Source: WJMT01 sp964624145 (lineage in GTDB: Bacteria > Acidobacteriota > Aminicenantia > Aminicenantales > Aminicenantaceae). From it: a stretch of 21,119 nt of DNA. Both the position numbers and the translations under genes were made by a program. A model generated the notes under the pieces. That model saw only the letters and a list, made by a program, of their open reading frames with translations, ran no database searches and was not told the origin of the DNA. Numbering within the stretch: the stretch's first letter is position 1; each line of letters begins with the position of its first letter. Below, piece by piece: positions 6,382-13,445 of the stretch. Location of the stretch: contig CAZUXT010000046.1 of assembly GCA_964624145.1 (NCBI GenBank), positions 1-21,119 of the forward strand. Reading direction: 5' to 3'.

Positions 6382-6690
6382 ATGGCAAAAATATATTTAG
6401 ACGAGTATGTTCCTAAAGTATGGGAGTTGTATCTCAAACAAGCTGAGGAAGCTGTGAAAGACGGAGCCCTGTCTAAGAAGATCAAAGAGATCATAGCAGC
6501 TGCAGTTGCGATCGCCGCCCACTGCGAGCCATGTGTCAAATTGCATGTCCGGAGAGCCGTAAAAGCAGGGGCCAGTGCCAAAGAAATTACCGAGATGGCC
6601 GGAGTGGTGGTGATGCTGTGCGGTGGAACCGCAGAAATATGGGCAAGAAGGATCATTGAAAAAGAGTTAAGTTTTTTAAGAAAAGATTAA
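6382..6690 (+). CDS. AhpD-like / carboxymuconolactone decarboxylase family protein
   Basis: This 102-residue helical protein belongs to the AhpD/CMD family. It carries the AhpD redox signature HCEPCVKLHV: CEPC (48-51) and the following His (55). AhpD proteins use this CxxC with nearby His and Glu as a disulfide reductase or weak peroxidase. The tail ITEMAGVVVMLCGGTAEIW is typical of small anaerobe members. Start taken at the ATG with GGAGG 4 bases before it; a TTG one codon upstream is in frame but lies against the site. It precedes the thioredoxin/Hdr cluster by 76 bases on the same strand, so it may supply or receive thiols from that system. Redox family is clear; substrate is not. Confidence 0.85.
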   Translation: MAKIYLDEYVPKVWELYLKQAEEAVKDGALSKKIKEIIAAAVAIAAHCEPCVKLHVRRAVKAGASAKEITEMAGVVVMLCGGTAEIWARRIIEKELSFLRKD

Positions 6691-6720
6691 AGATTAATAG
6701 AAAATCAAGCCTGGATGGTG

Positions 6721-6749
6721 TTGACTTGGAATTTACTGAGGAGTAAAAT
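6721..6749 (+). promoter_or_regulatory. Promoter directly before the thioredoxin gene
   Basis: TTGACT (6721-6726), a 17-base spacer and TAAAAT (6744-6749) make a good promoter, 5/6 in both boxes. Transcription would begin near 6756, about 10 bases before the ATG at 6767. The GAGGAG at 6738-6743 then lies inside the spacer and would not be in the message from this start. Confidence 0.6.
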
Positions 6750-6766
6750 AATTCGTCATAAAAAAA

Positions 6767-7306
6767 ATGAGTAAAGTCAGAGAAGTTACTGATAAAAATT
6801 TTGTAGAAGAGGTATTAGATTCTGACATTCCCGTAGAGGTGGATTTTTGGGCTCCCTGGTGTGCTCCCTGCAATGTAATTTCCCCCATATATGAGAATCT
6901 TGTAGAAGAATACAAAGATTTTAAATTCTGCAAGATGAATGTGGATGAAAACAAGCAGACCGCTATGAAATATAGGATTATGAGCATACCTATGCAGATT
7001 TTTTTCGTCAATGGTGAAAAGGTGGGTGAAATTTTAGGTGCGGTTCCAGAGCAAACCATTCGCTCTAAAGTCGATGAAGTTCTTAATAACTATCCAGTTG
7101 ATGAATTAGGAAGACTCAATAAAATTTTAACTTTATGGATTGAACATAACAAAAAATATGCCAGTAAATTAAAGGAATGGGATGAGAAATACGAAAATAT
7201 GGGAGACAGAGCTGTTTACAACAGCATATTACAGACAGCACAGGAAATAGAAAATTCGAACAAGAAGTTGTCTCGACTACTCAATGAATTTTTAAAAAAG
7301 ATATAA
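6767..7306 (+). CDS. Thioredoxin with C-terminal helical extension
   Basis: Residues 1-107 are a canonical thioredoxin: the active site WCAPC (31-35) preceded by VDFWAP, the cis-proline in MSIPMQ (Pro75), and NGEKVGEILGAVPE. It reduces protein disulfides in the cytoplasm. Residues about 108-179 are an added charged, probably helical tail (KLKEWDEKYENMGDRAVYN and onward) that standard thioredoxins of about 105 residues lack; it may be a docking segment. No start other than this ATG fits, since an in-frame TAA lies at 6749. The only purine-rich site, GAGGAG, is 23 bases upstream, too far for normal use. It is followed 98 bases later by the thioredoxin-reductase-like gene and the hdr genes, the likely partners. 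Confidence 0.88.
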   Translation: MSKVREVTDKNFVEEVLDSDIPVEVDFWAPWCAPCNVISPIYENLVEEYKDFKFCKMNVDENKQTAMKYRIMSIPMQIFFVNGEKVGEILGAVPEQTIRSKVDEVLNNYPVDELGRLNKILTLWIEHNKKYASKLKEWDEKYENMGDRAVYNSILQTAQEIENSNKKLSRLLNEFLKKI

Positions 7307-7404
7307 AGCAGAATCTGTTATTTTTTATTTATACCTTTTATTTCATTCTATAGATGGATGTGTATTTTTTAATTTGGATTGCGTGTGATTGAAGGAGAAA
7401 AAAA

Positions 7405-8328
7405 ATGAAGCAAGATGACATCATGGTGATTGGGGCAGGCCCGGCTGGTCTCAGCACGTGCTTTTATGCTGATTATTATGGATTGAATACAATAATTTTT
7501 GAAGAAAAAAATTTAGGGGGAGAGGCAGCTGAGATTCCTTTTGTTGAAAATTACCCAGGTTGTGACGAGAGAATGACGGGAAAAGAACTGACCGATAGGA
7601 TGATCCGGCAGTGCGAAGAGAAAAGAGGAGAAATACACCAGTTTGAAAAAGTGATGGAAATGGATCTCCAAGGAAATCAAAAGATTGTCAAAACAGATAA
7701 AGGTGAATATTCGACCGAATATTTAGTCATTGCCTCCGGAACACATCCTCAAGTCCTTGAGGTACCTGGGGAAAATCAATTTAGAGGGAGAGGAGTGAGT
7801 TATTGTGCTGTATGTGATGGAGCCTTTTTTAAAAACAAGCGTGTGGTTGTGATGGGAGGAGATAATAGAGCCGCAGAAGTCGCCGTTTTCCTTTCTGGCA
7901 TAGCATCCGATACAAAACTAATTTGCCATAAAAATAAATTGTGTTCAGAGAACATCTTGGTCAAAAGTCTTGGAAAACACAATGTCGAGGTTATAGAAGG
8001 AATGGAACTGGAAGAAATCAAGGGCGAAGTAAATGTTAAGAGTATTGTACTGTCTGATAAAAAAACTCAAAACACCAAAGAAATAGAGACGGATGGAGTG
8101 TTTTTTCAGTTGGAGGGGATTCCAAACTGTCAGATAGCCAAGGAATCAGGTGTTAAGGTGAATGATGAAGGATATATCATAGTTGACGAAAAGAACAGGA
8201 CAAATATCAAAAATGTGTATGCAGCAGGAGATGTGACTGACTGCGCGGTTAAGCTTGTGTCTACAGCTGTAGCCCATGGGGCGGCGGCTGTTTTGGATAT
8301 CATAGAGCAGAATAATCAAACTTCATGA
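7405..8328 (+). CDS. Thioredoxin-reductase-like flavoprotein lacking NADPH motifs
   Basis: This 307-residue protein has thioredoxin reductase architecture: FAD motif GAGPAG (10-15), the redox site CAVCDG (Cys134/Cys137) and the C-terminal FAD motif AAGDV (273-277). The NADPH half is altered. The GGGxxA motif reads GGDNRA (151-156), with Asp at the third Gly. The HRRxxxR stretch that grips the NADPH 2'-phosphate reads CHKNKLC (174-180), with all three Arg gone. Known relatives without these motifs, the ferredoxin-dependent FFTR of clostridia, the methanogen DFTR and DDOR, use other donors or none. GAAGGAG lies 7 bases before the ATG. Its stop is 3 bases before hdrA, and a thioredoxin is upstream, so ferredoxin or HdrA is a plausible donor (inference). 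Confidence 0.87.
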   Translation: MKQDDIMVIGAGPAGLSTCFYADYYGLNTIIFEEKNLGGEAAEIPFVENYPGCDERMTGKELTDRMIRQCEEKRGEIHQFEKVMEMDLQGNQKIVKTDKGEYSTEYLVIASGTHPQVLEVPGENQFRGRGVSYCAVCDGAFFKNKRVVVMGGDNRAAEVAVFLSGIASDTKLICHKNKLCSENILVKSLGKHNVEVIEGMELEEIKGEVNVKSIVLSDKKTQNTKEIETDGVFFQLEGIPNCQIAKESGVKVNDEGYIIVDEKNRTNIKNVYAAGDVTDCAVKLVSTAVAHGAAAVLDIIEQNNQTS

Positions 8329-8331
8329 AAA

Positions 8332-10125
8332 ATGCCTGCTGAGAAAGAAAAACGAATCGGCGTTTTTATCTGCCACTGCGGGAAAAACATCGCCGGGGGT
8401 TTGAATATAAGAGATTTGGTTGAAAGCTCAAAGCAGATAAAGGGGGTATCTTTTGTTGCCGAGAATAAGTTCTCTTGTTCTGAAGATGGGCAGCAAGATA
8501 TCCAAAAAGCTATTCATGAACAGAAATTGGATAGGGTTGTTGTCGCCGCATGCTCTCCTTCTCTGCATCTTATGACTTTTCAAAGATGTGGAGAAAAAGC
8601 GGGAATAGAGCCTCAATTTGTGGATTTGGTCGATATTAGAAAGTGGACTATGCACGGAAGTCCCCAGAAAACAAATCCTGAGGAAGCGTTCGAAAAATCG
8701 AAAAGTCTTATTGAACTTGCTGTAAAAAGGATGAGATTGAAGCGGCTCATTCCTATGGCAGAAATAAAAGCCGAACAATCGATTTTGGTGATAGGAGGAG
8801 GAGTTGCTGGTCTGGAAGCTGGATTGGATTTAGCGGACAAAGGATATAATGTTTATATTGTGGAGAGACTCCCCACAATCGGGGGAAAGATGGCTTTGCT
8901 TTATAAAGTCTTTCCTACCAATGACTGCGCTCCTTGTATCCTAGCGCCTAAAACAGCCTACGCAAACATACACCCTAATATTACTTTACTCACAAATTCA
9001 GAAGTAAAAAGCGTATCCGGTCATGTGGGGAATTTCAATGTCAATATCCTTCAGAATCCCAGGTATATAGACTTGGATAAATGCACTGGATGCGGGGAAT
9101 GTGTTGAAAAATGTCCTATCAAGGTAAAAGATGAGGTGTTTTCAGCCGGATTAGGAGAAAGGAAAGCTATTTACATCCCTTATGACCAGTCCATTCCTAA
9201 AAAAGCGGTTATTGATGCAGAGAACTGCCTTTATTTTCAAAAAGGAGTCTGCCGTTTGTGTGAAAAGCAGTGCCCCACGGATGCCATCAATTTTGATCAG
9301 AAAGCAAATTCAGTGGAGATCAAAGTGGGGGCGATCATTGCCGCGACTGGTTTTGATGAATATGATCCGTCCCCTAAAAGCGAATATGGATACGGCCGCT
9401 ACAGCAATGTCATTACCCAATTTCAGTTGGCGAGGCTTTTAGATATAGATGGTCCAACCAATGGCCAGCTTTTAAGACCGAGTGATGGGAAAGAGCCGAA
9501 AAGAATTGTAATGATTCAATGTGTGGGTTCCCGAGACGAGAAAGCCAATCCTTATTGTTCCAATATTTGTTGTATGTATGCTTTAAAGCATGCACAGATC
9601 ATTAAGGAGATGGTTTTACCCAAAGCTGAGATCTTCATTTGTTTTATAGACATGAGGACTGTAGGAAAAGGCTTTGAGGAATATTACAGAAGAACCAGAG
9701 AGTTGGGAGTCCTTTTCATCCGGGCAAGACCGAGTGAGATTGTTCAGAACACGGAAACAAAAAATCTTTATATGAAAGTGGACGACCCTGAGATTGGAAG
9801 ACTTCTAAAATTGGATGCCGATTTGGTTGTTTTGTCCTGCGCTACGGTTCCTTCCTCAGGTACCCAAGAACTTTCTCAGATCTTAGGTGTCAAGCTGGAT
9901 GAATATGGGTTTTTTAAAGAAATGCATCCTAAACTACGTCCGGTCGAAACAAATGTTCGTGGGATTTATATATGCGGTTCTGCTCAGGGTCCCAAAGATA
10001 TTCCTGACTCTATTGTTCAAGCCAAGGCAGCGGCTTCTTGTGCTGATAGTGAATTAAGGAAAAGCAAGATAAAACTTCCTCAATCGTTAGTGAGGGCAAG
10101 TCAATTAAAGAAAGGAGATAAATAG
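8332..10125 (+). CDS. hdrA: HdrA-like iron-sulfur flavoprotein
   Basis: This 597-residue protein follows HdrA, the FAD subunit of heterodisulfide reductase-type complexes. In order: an N-terminal domain with FICHCGKNIAGG and AACSP (1-145); the FAD motif GGGVAG (155-160); an inserted ferredoxin domain with CTGCGECVEKCP (C251, C254, C257, C261) and a second set C299, C307, C310, C314; and the HdrA-specific ligands C397, C409, C413 and C414. Methanogen HdrAs are about 650 residues and carry a second ferredoxin domain at the C-terminus, which is absent here. The usual N-domain segment NIRE-CSWVH reads DIRKWTMHGS, losing its Cys. In characterised complexes this FAD bifurcates electrons. The start is 3 bases after the reductase stop with no good Shine-Dalgarno, so coupling is likely. 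Confidence 0.93.
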   Translation: MPAEKEKRIGVFICHCGKNIAGGLNIRDLVESSKQIKGVSFVAENKFSCSEDGQQDIQKAIHEQKLDRVVVAACSPSLHLMTFQRCGEKAGIEPQFVDLVDIRKWTMHGSPQKTNPEEAFEKSKSLIELAVKRMRLKRLIPMAEIKAEQSILVIGGGVAGLEAGLDLADKGYNVYIVERLPTIGGKMALLYKVFPTNDCAPCILAPKTAYANIHPNITLLTNSEVKSVSGHVGNFNVNILQNPRYIDLDKCTGCGECVEKCPIKVKDEVFSAGLGERKAIYIPYDQSIPKKAVIDAENCLYFQKGVCRLCEKQCPTDAINFDQKANSVEIKVGAIIAATGFDEYDPSPKSEYGYGRYSNVITQFQLARLLDIDGPTNGQLLRPSDGKEPKRIVMIQCVGSRDEKANPYCSNICCMYALKHAQIIKEMVLPKAEIFICFIDMRTVGKGFEEYYRRTRELGVLFIRARPSEIVQNTETKNLYMKVDDPEIGRLLKLDADLVVLSCATVPSSGTQELSQILGVKLDEYGFFKEMHPKLRPVETNVRGIYICGSAQGPKDIPDSIVQAKAAASCADSELRKSKIKLPQSLVRASQLKKGDK

Positions 10126-10128
10126 GAA

Positions 10129-10398
10129 ATGGGAGAAGTCTATGTGGAGGAATTTATGTCCCCTGGATGTGTGGGGTGCCCTGCGGTTAAAAATATGCTT
10201 GAGGATTTATCGAAGGAATTTGGAGATCAATTAACAGTTGAAGAAGTGGATATTACGGTAGATACCACCAGAGCCAGCCAATACGGCGTTATGTCTGTTC
10301 CGGCCATAGCCATTAACGGGGTTCTTAAATTTATCGATGTTCCCAAAAAGGAAGACTTAAGGAATGCCATTTTAGAGGAGATGGAAAGAGAGGAATAA
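10129..10398 (+). CDS. Small thioredoxin-like protein between hdrA and hdrC
   Basis: This 89-residue protein is a minimal thioredoxin/glutaredoxin fold with CVGC (Cys14/Cys17) in SPGCVGCPAVKNML and the cis-proline motif MSVPAIAING (Pro58). It resembles the small thioredoxins of archaea and anaerobes rather than full-length Trx. It starts 3 bases after hdrA and ends 3 bases before hdrC, with AAAGGAG 11 bases before its ATG, so it is clearly a member of the operon. Its position inside an otherwise standard hdrA-hdrC-hdrB order suggests it carries electrons to or from the complex. The fold and active site are clear; the direction of electron flow and the true partner are inferred. Confidence 0.87.
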   Translation: MGEVYVEEFMSPGCVGCPAVKNMLEDLSKEFGDQLTVEEVDITVDTTRASQYGVMSVPAIAINGVLKFIDVPKKEDLRNAILEEMEREE

Positions 10399-10401
10399 AA
10401 C

Positions 10402-10899
10402 ATGAAATTATCTGAGCTTGATCCGGAATTCAAAATAGAGGTTATGAGCCATAAAGAAGCTGAAGGATTGAATCTCTGTTTTGCTTGTGGGACTTGCACT
10501 GCTGGATGCCCCATCCATGAGATATTTTATGAATATGATCCGAGAAAACTGGCAAAAATGGTCAAACTGGGGATGAGAGAAGAAGTCTTAGCCAGCCCTT
10601 ATATTTGGTACTGCACCACATGCCATAATTGCGAGCAGCGCTGTCCCCAGAATGTCAAATTTTTTGATATTTTAAATGTTTTAAAAAACATGGCAGCGAA
10701 GGAAGGATATGCGCCTCATTCATGGATTGAACAGACAAAACAAATTATGAAAAATGGAATCATATTTTCCATAACCGAGGAATTAAAAGAAAAGAGGAGG
10801 GCTTTATCTCTCCCGGCCTTAAAATATGATGGGGAGAGAGCCAAAAAAATCCTTAAATTAACAGGTATTGATAAGGTGAAGGACCAAGGAAAAGCATAA
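10402..10899 (+). CDS. hdrC: HdrC-like ferredoxin subunit
   Basis: This 165-residue protein has the two 4Fe-4S motifs of HdrC: CFACGTCTAGCP (C26, C29, C32, C36) and CTTCHNCEQRCP (C71, C74, C77, C81), separated by a helical stretch with YDPRKLAKMVKLGMREEVL typical of the family. HdrC relays electrons between HdrA and HdrB. The C-terminal 75 residues are basic and helical, as usual. It starts 3 bases after the small thioredoxin and ends 1 base before hdrB, so the genes are co-transcribed. All eight cysteine ligands are present. The classification is secure; the substrate of the whole complex is not known. Confidence 0.93.
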   Translation: MKLSELDPEFKIEVMSHKEAEGLNLCFACGTCTAGCPIHEIFYEYDPRKLAKMVKLGMREEVLASPYIWYCTTCHNCEQRCPQNVKFFDILNVLKNMAAKEGYAPHSWIEQTKQIMKNGIIFSITEELKEKRRALSLPALKYDGERAKKILKLTGIDKVKDQGKA

Positions 10900-10900
10900 A

Positions 10901-11800
10901 ATGAGAAGTTATGCTTTGTTTTTAGGCTGCACCACACCCACCCAGGTTCTTCAATATGAGCTTTCTTCCCGTTGGATCTGTAAACAGTTGGGGATTGAAC
11001 TGGTTGATATCGAGGATTTTGTTTGCTGCGGAATAAACCAGAGTAATATAAGTATAGAAGCAGGATTATTGTTAGCATCCATGAATCTAGCCCTGGCTGA
11101 GAAAAGAGGATTGGATATATTGACTCTGTGTGCCGCGTGTACAGGGCAGTTAGCCGAAGCCATCGAAAAATTAGAAGATCCAAAGATTAGGGATCGAGTA
11201 AACAGCAAACTAAAGACAGTTGATTTAAGGTATGAAGGCAAAGTCAGAGTCAAACATATTTCAAGGATTTTGTATGAAGATATAGGTGTTGACCGGCTCA
11301 AAGAAAAAGTAAAAATCGATTTATCCAGGCTGCGGATTGCTCCTCATTATGGTTGTCATTATCTAAAGCCGGCATCAGCCTTCAAAGGATTTGACGATCC
11401 GGATAATCCAAAGACTCTTCATCATCTTATATCTGTCACTGGAGCTTATCCTATTGATTATGAGACCATTAATTTATGCTGTGGAGGGAAGAGCTTTCCT
11501 GTGTCTGAGGATATCGCCCGGTCTTTAGTAAAACGCAAAATTGATAATTTGATGTTAAAAGAAATAGATTTTTTAGTTGTTCAATGTCAAACCTGTTATC
11601 TTATGTATAGAGGTCAACAGAAATCACTCAACCAAAAATTCAATAGAAATTACAATATCCCGGTTCTTCTGTATCCTCAGCTATTGGGTGCAGCCATGGG
11701 AGGGGATTTAAGGAATGACCTGGGTATTCACTTAAATGGAATTTCTATGGATGATTTTACGAAAAAATTAGGAGTTGACCTAACACATATAAAACGATAG
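10901..11800 (+). CDS. hdrB: HdrB-like catalytic subunit with two CCG domains
   Basis: This 299-residue protein contains two cysteine-rich CCG domains, the ligands of the noncubane [4Fe-4S] clusters that cleave disulfides in HdrB. The first has C10 (FLGCTTP), C42-C43 (VCCG) and C77/C80 (CAAC); the second has C152 (GCHYLKP), C193-C194 (LCCGG) and C229/C232 (CQTC). Both motifs are complete, so disulfide reductase chemistry is plausible. In methanogens the substrate is CoM-S-S-CoB; nothing here suggests those cofactors, and the adjacent thioredoxins make a protein or other low-molecular-weight disulfide more likely (inference). It is the last gene of the run, and no clear terminator follows. Confidence 0.93.
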   Translation: MRSYALFLGCTTPTQVLQYELSSRWICKQLGIELVDIEDFVCCGINQSNISIEAGLLLASMNLALAEKRGLDILTLCAACTGQLAEAIEKLEDPKIRDRVNSKLKTVDLRYEGKVRVKHISRILYEDIGVDRLKEKVKIDLSRLRIAPHYGCHYLKPASAFKGFDDPDNPKTLHHLISVTGAYPIDYETINLCCGGKSFPVSEDIARSLVKRKIDNLMLKEIDFLVVQCQTCYLMYRGQQKSLNQKFNRNYNIPVLLYPQLLGAAMGGDLRNDLGIHLNGISMDDFTKKLGVDLTHIKR

Positions 11801-11878
11801 AAAATTAAACAGAGGTATAAAGTTATATAGATAATGATGAATTGTTTAAAAAGGGATTGATCTCATGAGAGGAAAAGC

Positions 11879-12724
11879 ATGCGATTAAAAGCAGGATTAG
11901 CTGTATTACTTTTTTGGTTAGGGGCTTGTTCAACGGATCAGTATTCTCCATCCATACGGTTTCCCTATCAATGGCTGGATGAGCCCGGGTATGGGGGAAA
12001 CATTGACCAACTGGGTATTCCTGAGCCATCAGGTATCTGTTATCATCCCTTAAGACAAACTCTATTTGTTGTCAGTGATGAAGGAGAGGTGGTGGAGATG
12101 CAGACAGATGGAACTCCTGTTTTTAGACAGGGAGTTCCTGGTGATCTAGAAGGAGTGACGGTGAATCCGGAAACAGGTCTTCTTTACATAGTCATTGAAG
12201 GTGATGACGTGATTCTTGAATTCGATCCGGATCAAAAGGAAGTCACCCGGACTTTTCCTTTAAATAGAATGTACAATGGCGATCCTGAGTATATCCAGAA
12301 AAAGGAAGGTTATGATAATGGGATCGAGTCTATCGAATTTATTCCAGACAAATCACATCCTGAAGGAGGTTCTTTTTATCTGGGGAATCAGTGGGATCCT
12401 CCTTGTATCATGGAAGTGCTCGTTCCCTTAAGATCCTGTCAAGAAAAAACTTGTGAAGCCAGGATTTTAAGGGTTCTGCCGTTACAACTGGATGACCCGG
12501 CAGCCATGCATTTTGATTCCAGGTCAGGACTCTTGAACATTGTGAGTGATGCGGATAATATTCTGGTTGAGATTGACCTCAAAGGAAAGATCATCAAGGA
12601 ATATGCTTTTCTGGGGGACGAACAAGAAGGGATCACCATAGACGAGGAGGGATATCTATATATTGCCCAGGATCACGGAGAAAGGGCAGCCGGAGAAATA
12701 ATAAAAGTCAAAGATTTAAGATAA
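11879..12724 (+). CDS. SdiA-regulated-like beta-propeller lipoprotein
   Basis: The protein (281 residues) opens with a lipoprotein signal: MRLKAG, a hydrophobic stretch and the lipobox LGAC with Cys17; the next residue is Ser, consistent with outer-membrane sorting in a Gram-negative cell. The rest looks like a six-bladed beta-propeller of the SdiA-regulated/esterase-like group, with repeating motifs such as EPSGICYHPLRQTLFVVSDEG, LEGVTVNPETGLLYIVIEG and EGITIDEEGYLYIAQDHGE. Function in this family is not settled. The ATG is preceded by GAGAGGAAAAGC; an upstream ATG at 11865 is out of frame. TTGACC and TAGAAA (11775-11803) could form a weak promoter at the end of hdrB. It ends 3 bases from the convergent ATPase gene. 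Confidence 0.72.
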   Translation: MRLKAGLAVLLFWLGACSTDQYSPSIRFPYQWLDEPGYGGNIDQLGIPEPSGICYHPLRQTLFVVSDEGEVVEMQTDGTPVFRQGVPGDLEGVTVNPETGLLYIVIEGDDVILEFDPDQKEVTRTFPLNRMYNGDPEYIQKKEGYDNGIESIEFIPDKSHPEGGSFYLGNQWDPPCIMEVLVPLRSCQEKTCEARILRVLPLQLDDPAAMHFDSRSGLLNIVSDADNILVEIDLKGKIIKEYAFLGDEQEGITIDEEGYLYIAQDHGERAAGEIIKVKDLR

Positions 12725-12727
12725 GCA

Positions 12728-13426
12728 CTAGGCCATCAGAAAAGTAGCCGGATCAAGACGCAGGGGTGGTTTTCCTGTAGTCGGATATTCCCGGTTTTTC
12801 ACTACATCAAGGCGGATAAAACGGTCCTTGTATTTTAAGGTGAGAAGCACGTCAATTTTTTCAATAAAATTTACCAGCGCCGTAGGATATCCCTTTTCGT
12901 CAAAAAGGGGTTTTCTCTCTTTTAGTGAGGCACTGAACCAGATCTCGACACCGGTTTTTTGTGCAAAATCTTTGAATCTGCCAAAGTCTTCAGGAGCTGA
13001 TTTTGTAAAATCAAATCCGTCCACGATCACGGTGTCGGCTGCAAAATCACCGTGCCTGATCATCGCTTCTATGCTTTTTAAGACCTGTTCTGTACGCGTT
13101 CCCTGTTGATTGAAATTCATTATGACACGGTTCTTTATGATTTCATTATGTATTTCGAGAGATGGCTCGATTTTTTGTTTTTTTGCGATCTCCTTGAATA
13201 TATCCTTATACCAGTTGATTATATAGTCGACTCTGCTGGCATAGGAGACGTGGATCACGTATTTTCCCTGGAAGAGTCTGTCTACGGCAATATGGACCAG
13301 GCAGGCGGTCTTCCCGACGCCTTTTTTTGAAGCGAGCACACCGATTTCCCCTTTTTTAAGCCCTCCTTGAAGTGATTTTTCAAGTATTCTCAAAGGGCTC
13401 CTTTTTAAAAGCTCGGATTTAACCAT
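12728..13426 (-). CDS. P-loop ATPase, RecA/DnaB-like, unknown role
   Basis: The 232-residue protein has a complete Walker A, ASKKGVGKT (32-40), at the N-terminus after a LQGGLKKGEIGVL strand, and a Walker B, TVIVDGFDF (Asp136). After Walker A comes KYVIHVSYASRVDYI, and a later WFSASLKE strand resembles sensor segments of RecA-fold ATPases. This resembles the RecA/DnaB core that is used for DNA repair or as a regulator, but no DNA-binding element is obvious. It follows the EF-G gene by 19 bases on the same strand and is probably co-transcribed. I cannot name its function. Both ATPase motifs are intact here, unlike in the KaiC-like protein at 2256. Confidence 0.7.
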   Translation of the reverse strand: MVKSELLKRSPLRILEKSLQGGLKKGEIGVLASKKGVGKTACLVHIAVDRLFQGKYVIHVSYASRVDYIINWYKDIFKEIAKKQKIEPSLEIHNEIIKNRVIMNFNQQGTRTEQVLKSIEAMIRHGDFAADTVIVDGFDFTKSAPEDFGRFKDFAQKTGVEIWFSASLKERKPLFDEKGYPTALVNFIEKIDVLLTLKYKDRFIRLDVVKNREYPTTGKPPLRLDPATFLMA

Positions 13427-13445
13427 TCTTTTTCACTCCGTTTCT

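Noticed and set aside
6222..6656. 144-codon open frame on the minus strand across the AhpD-like gene
   Set aside because: It is antisense to a gene with a clear CxxC family signature and good promoter and Shine-Dalgarno; its own protein is low-complexity and matches no family I know.
7307..7335. Intrinsic terminator after the thioredoxin gene (AGCAGAATCTGTT then a T-rich run)
   Set aside because: The possible stem is about 4 base pairs with a wobble and low GC, too weak to call; the downstream reductase is likely in the same transcript.
10716..11183. 155-codon open frame on the minus strand across hdrC and hdrB
   Set aside because: It is antisense to two genes with complete cysteine motifs and shows no recognisable family.
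8332..11800. Methanogen heterodisulfide reductase acting on CoM-S-S-CoB
   Set aside because: The surrounding genes are bacterial, and nothing in the window relates to CoM or CoB; the Hdr family occurs widely in bacteria with other functions.
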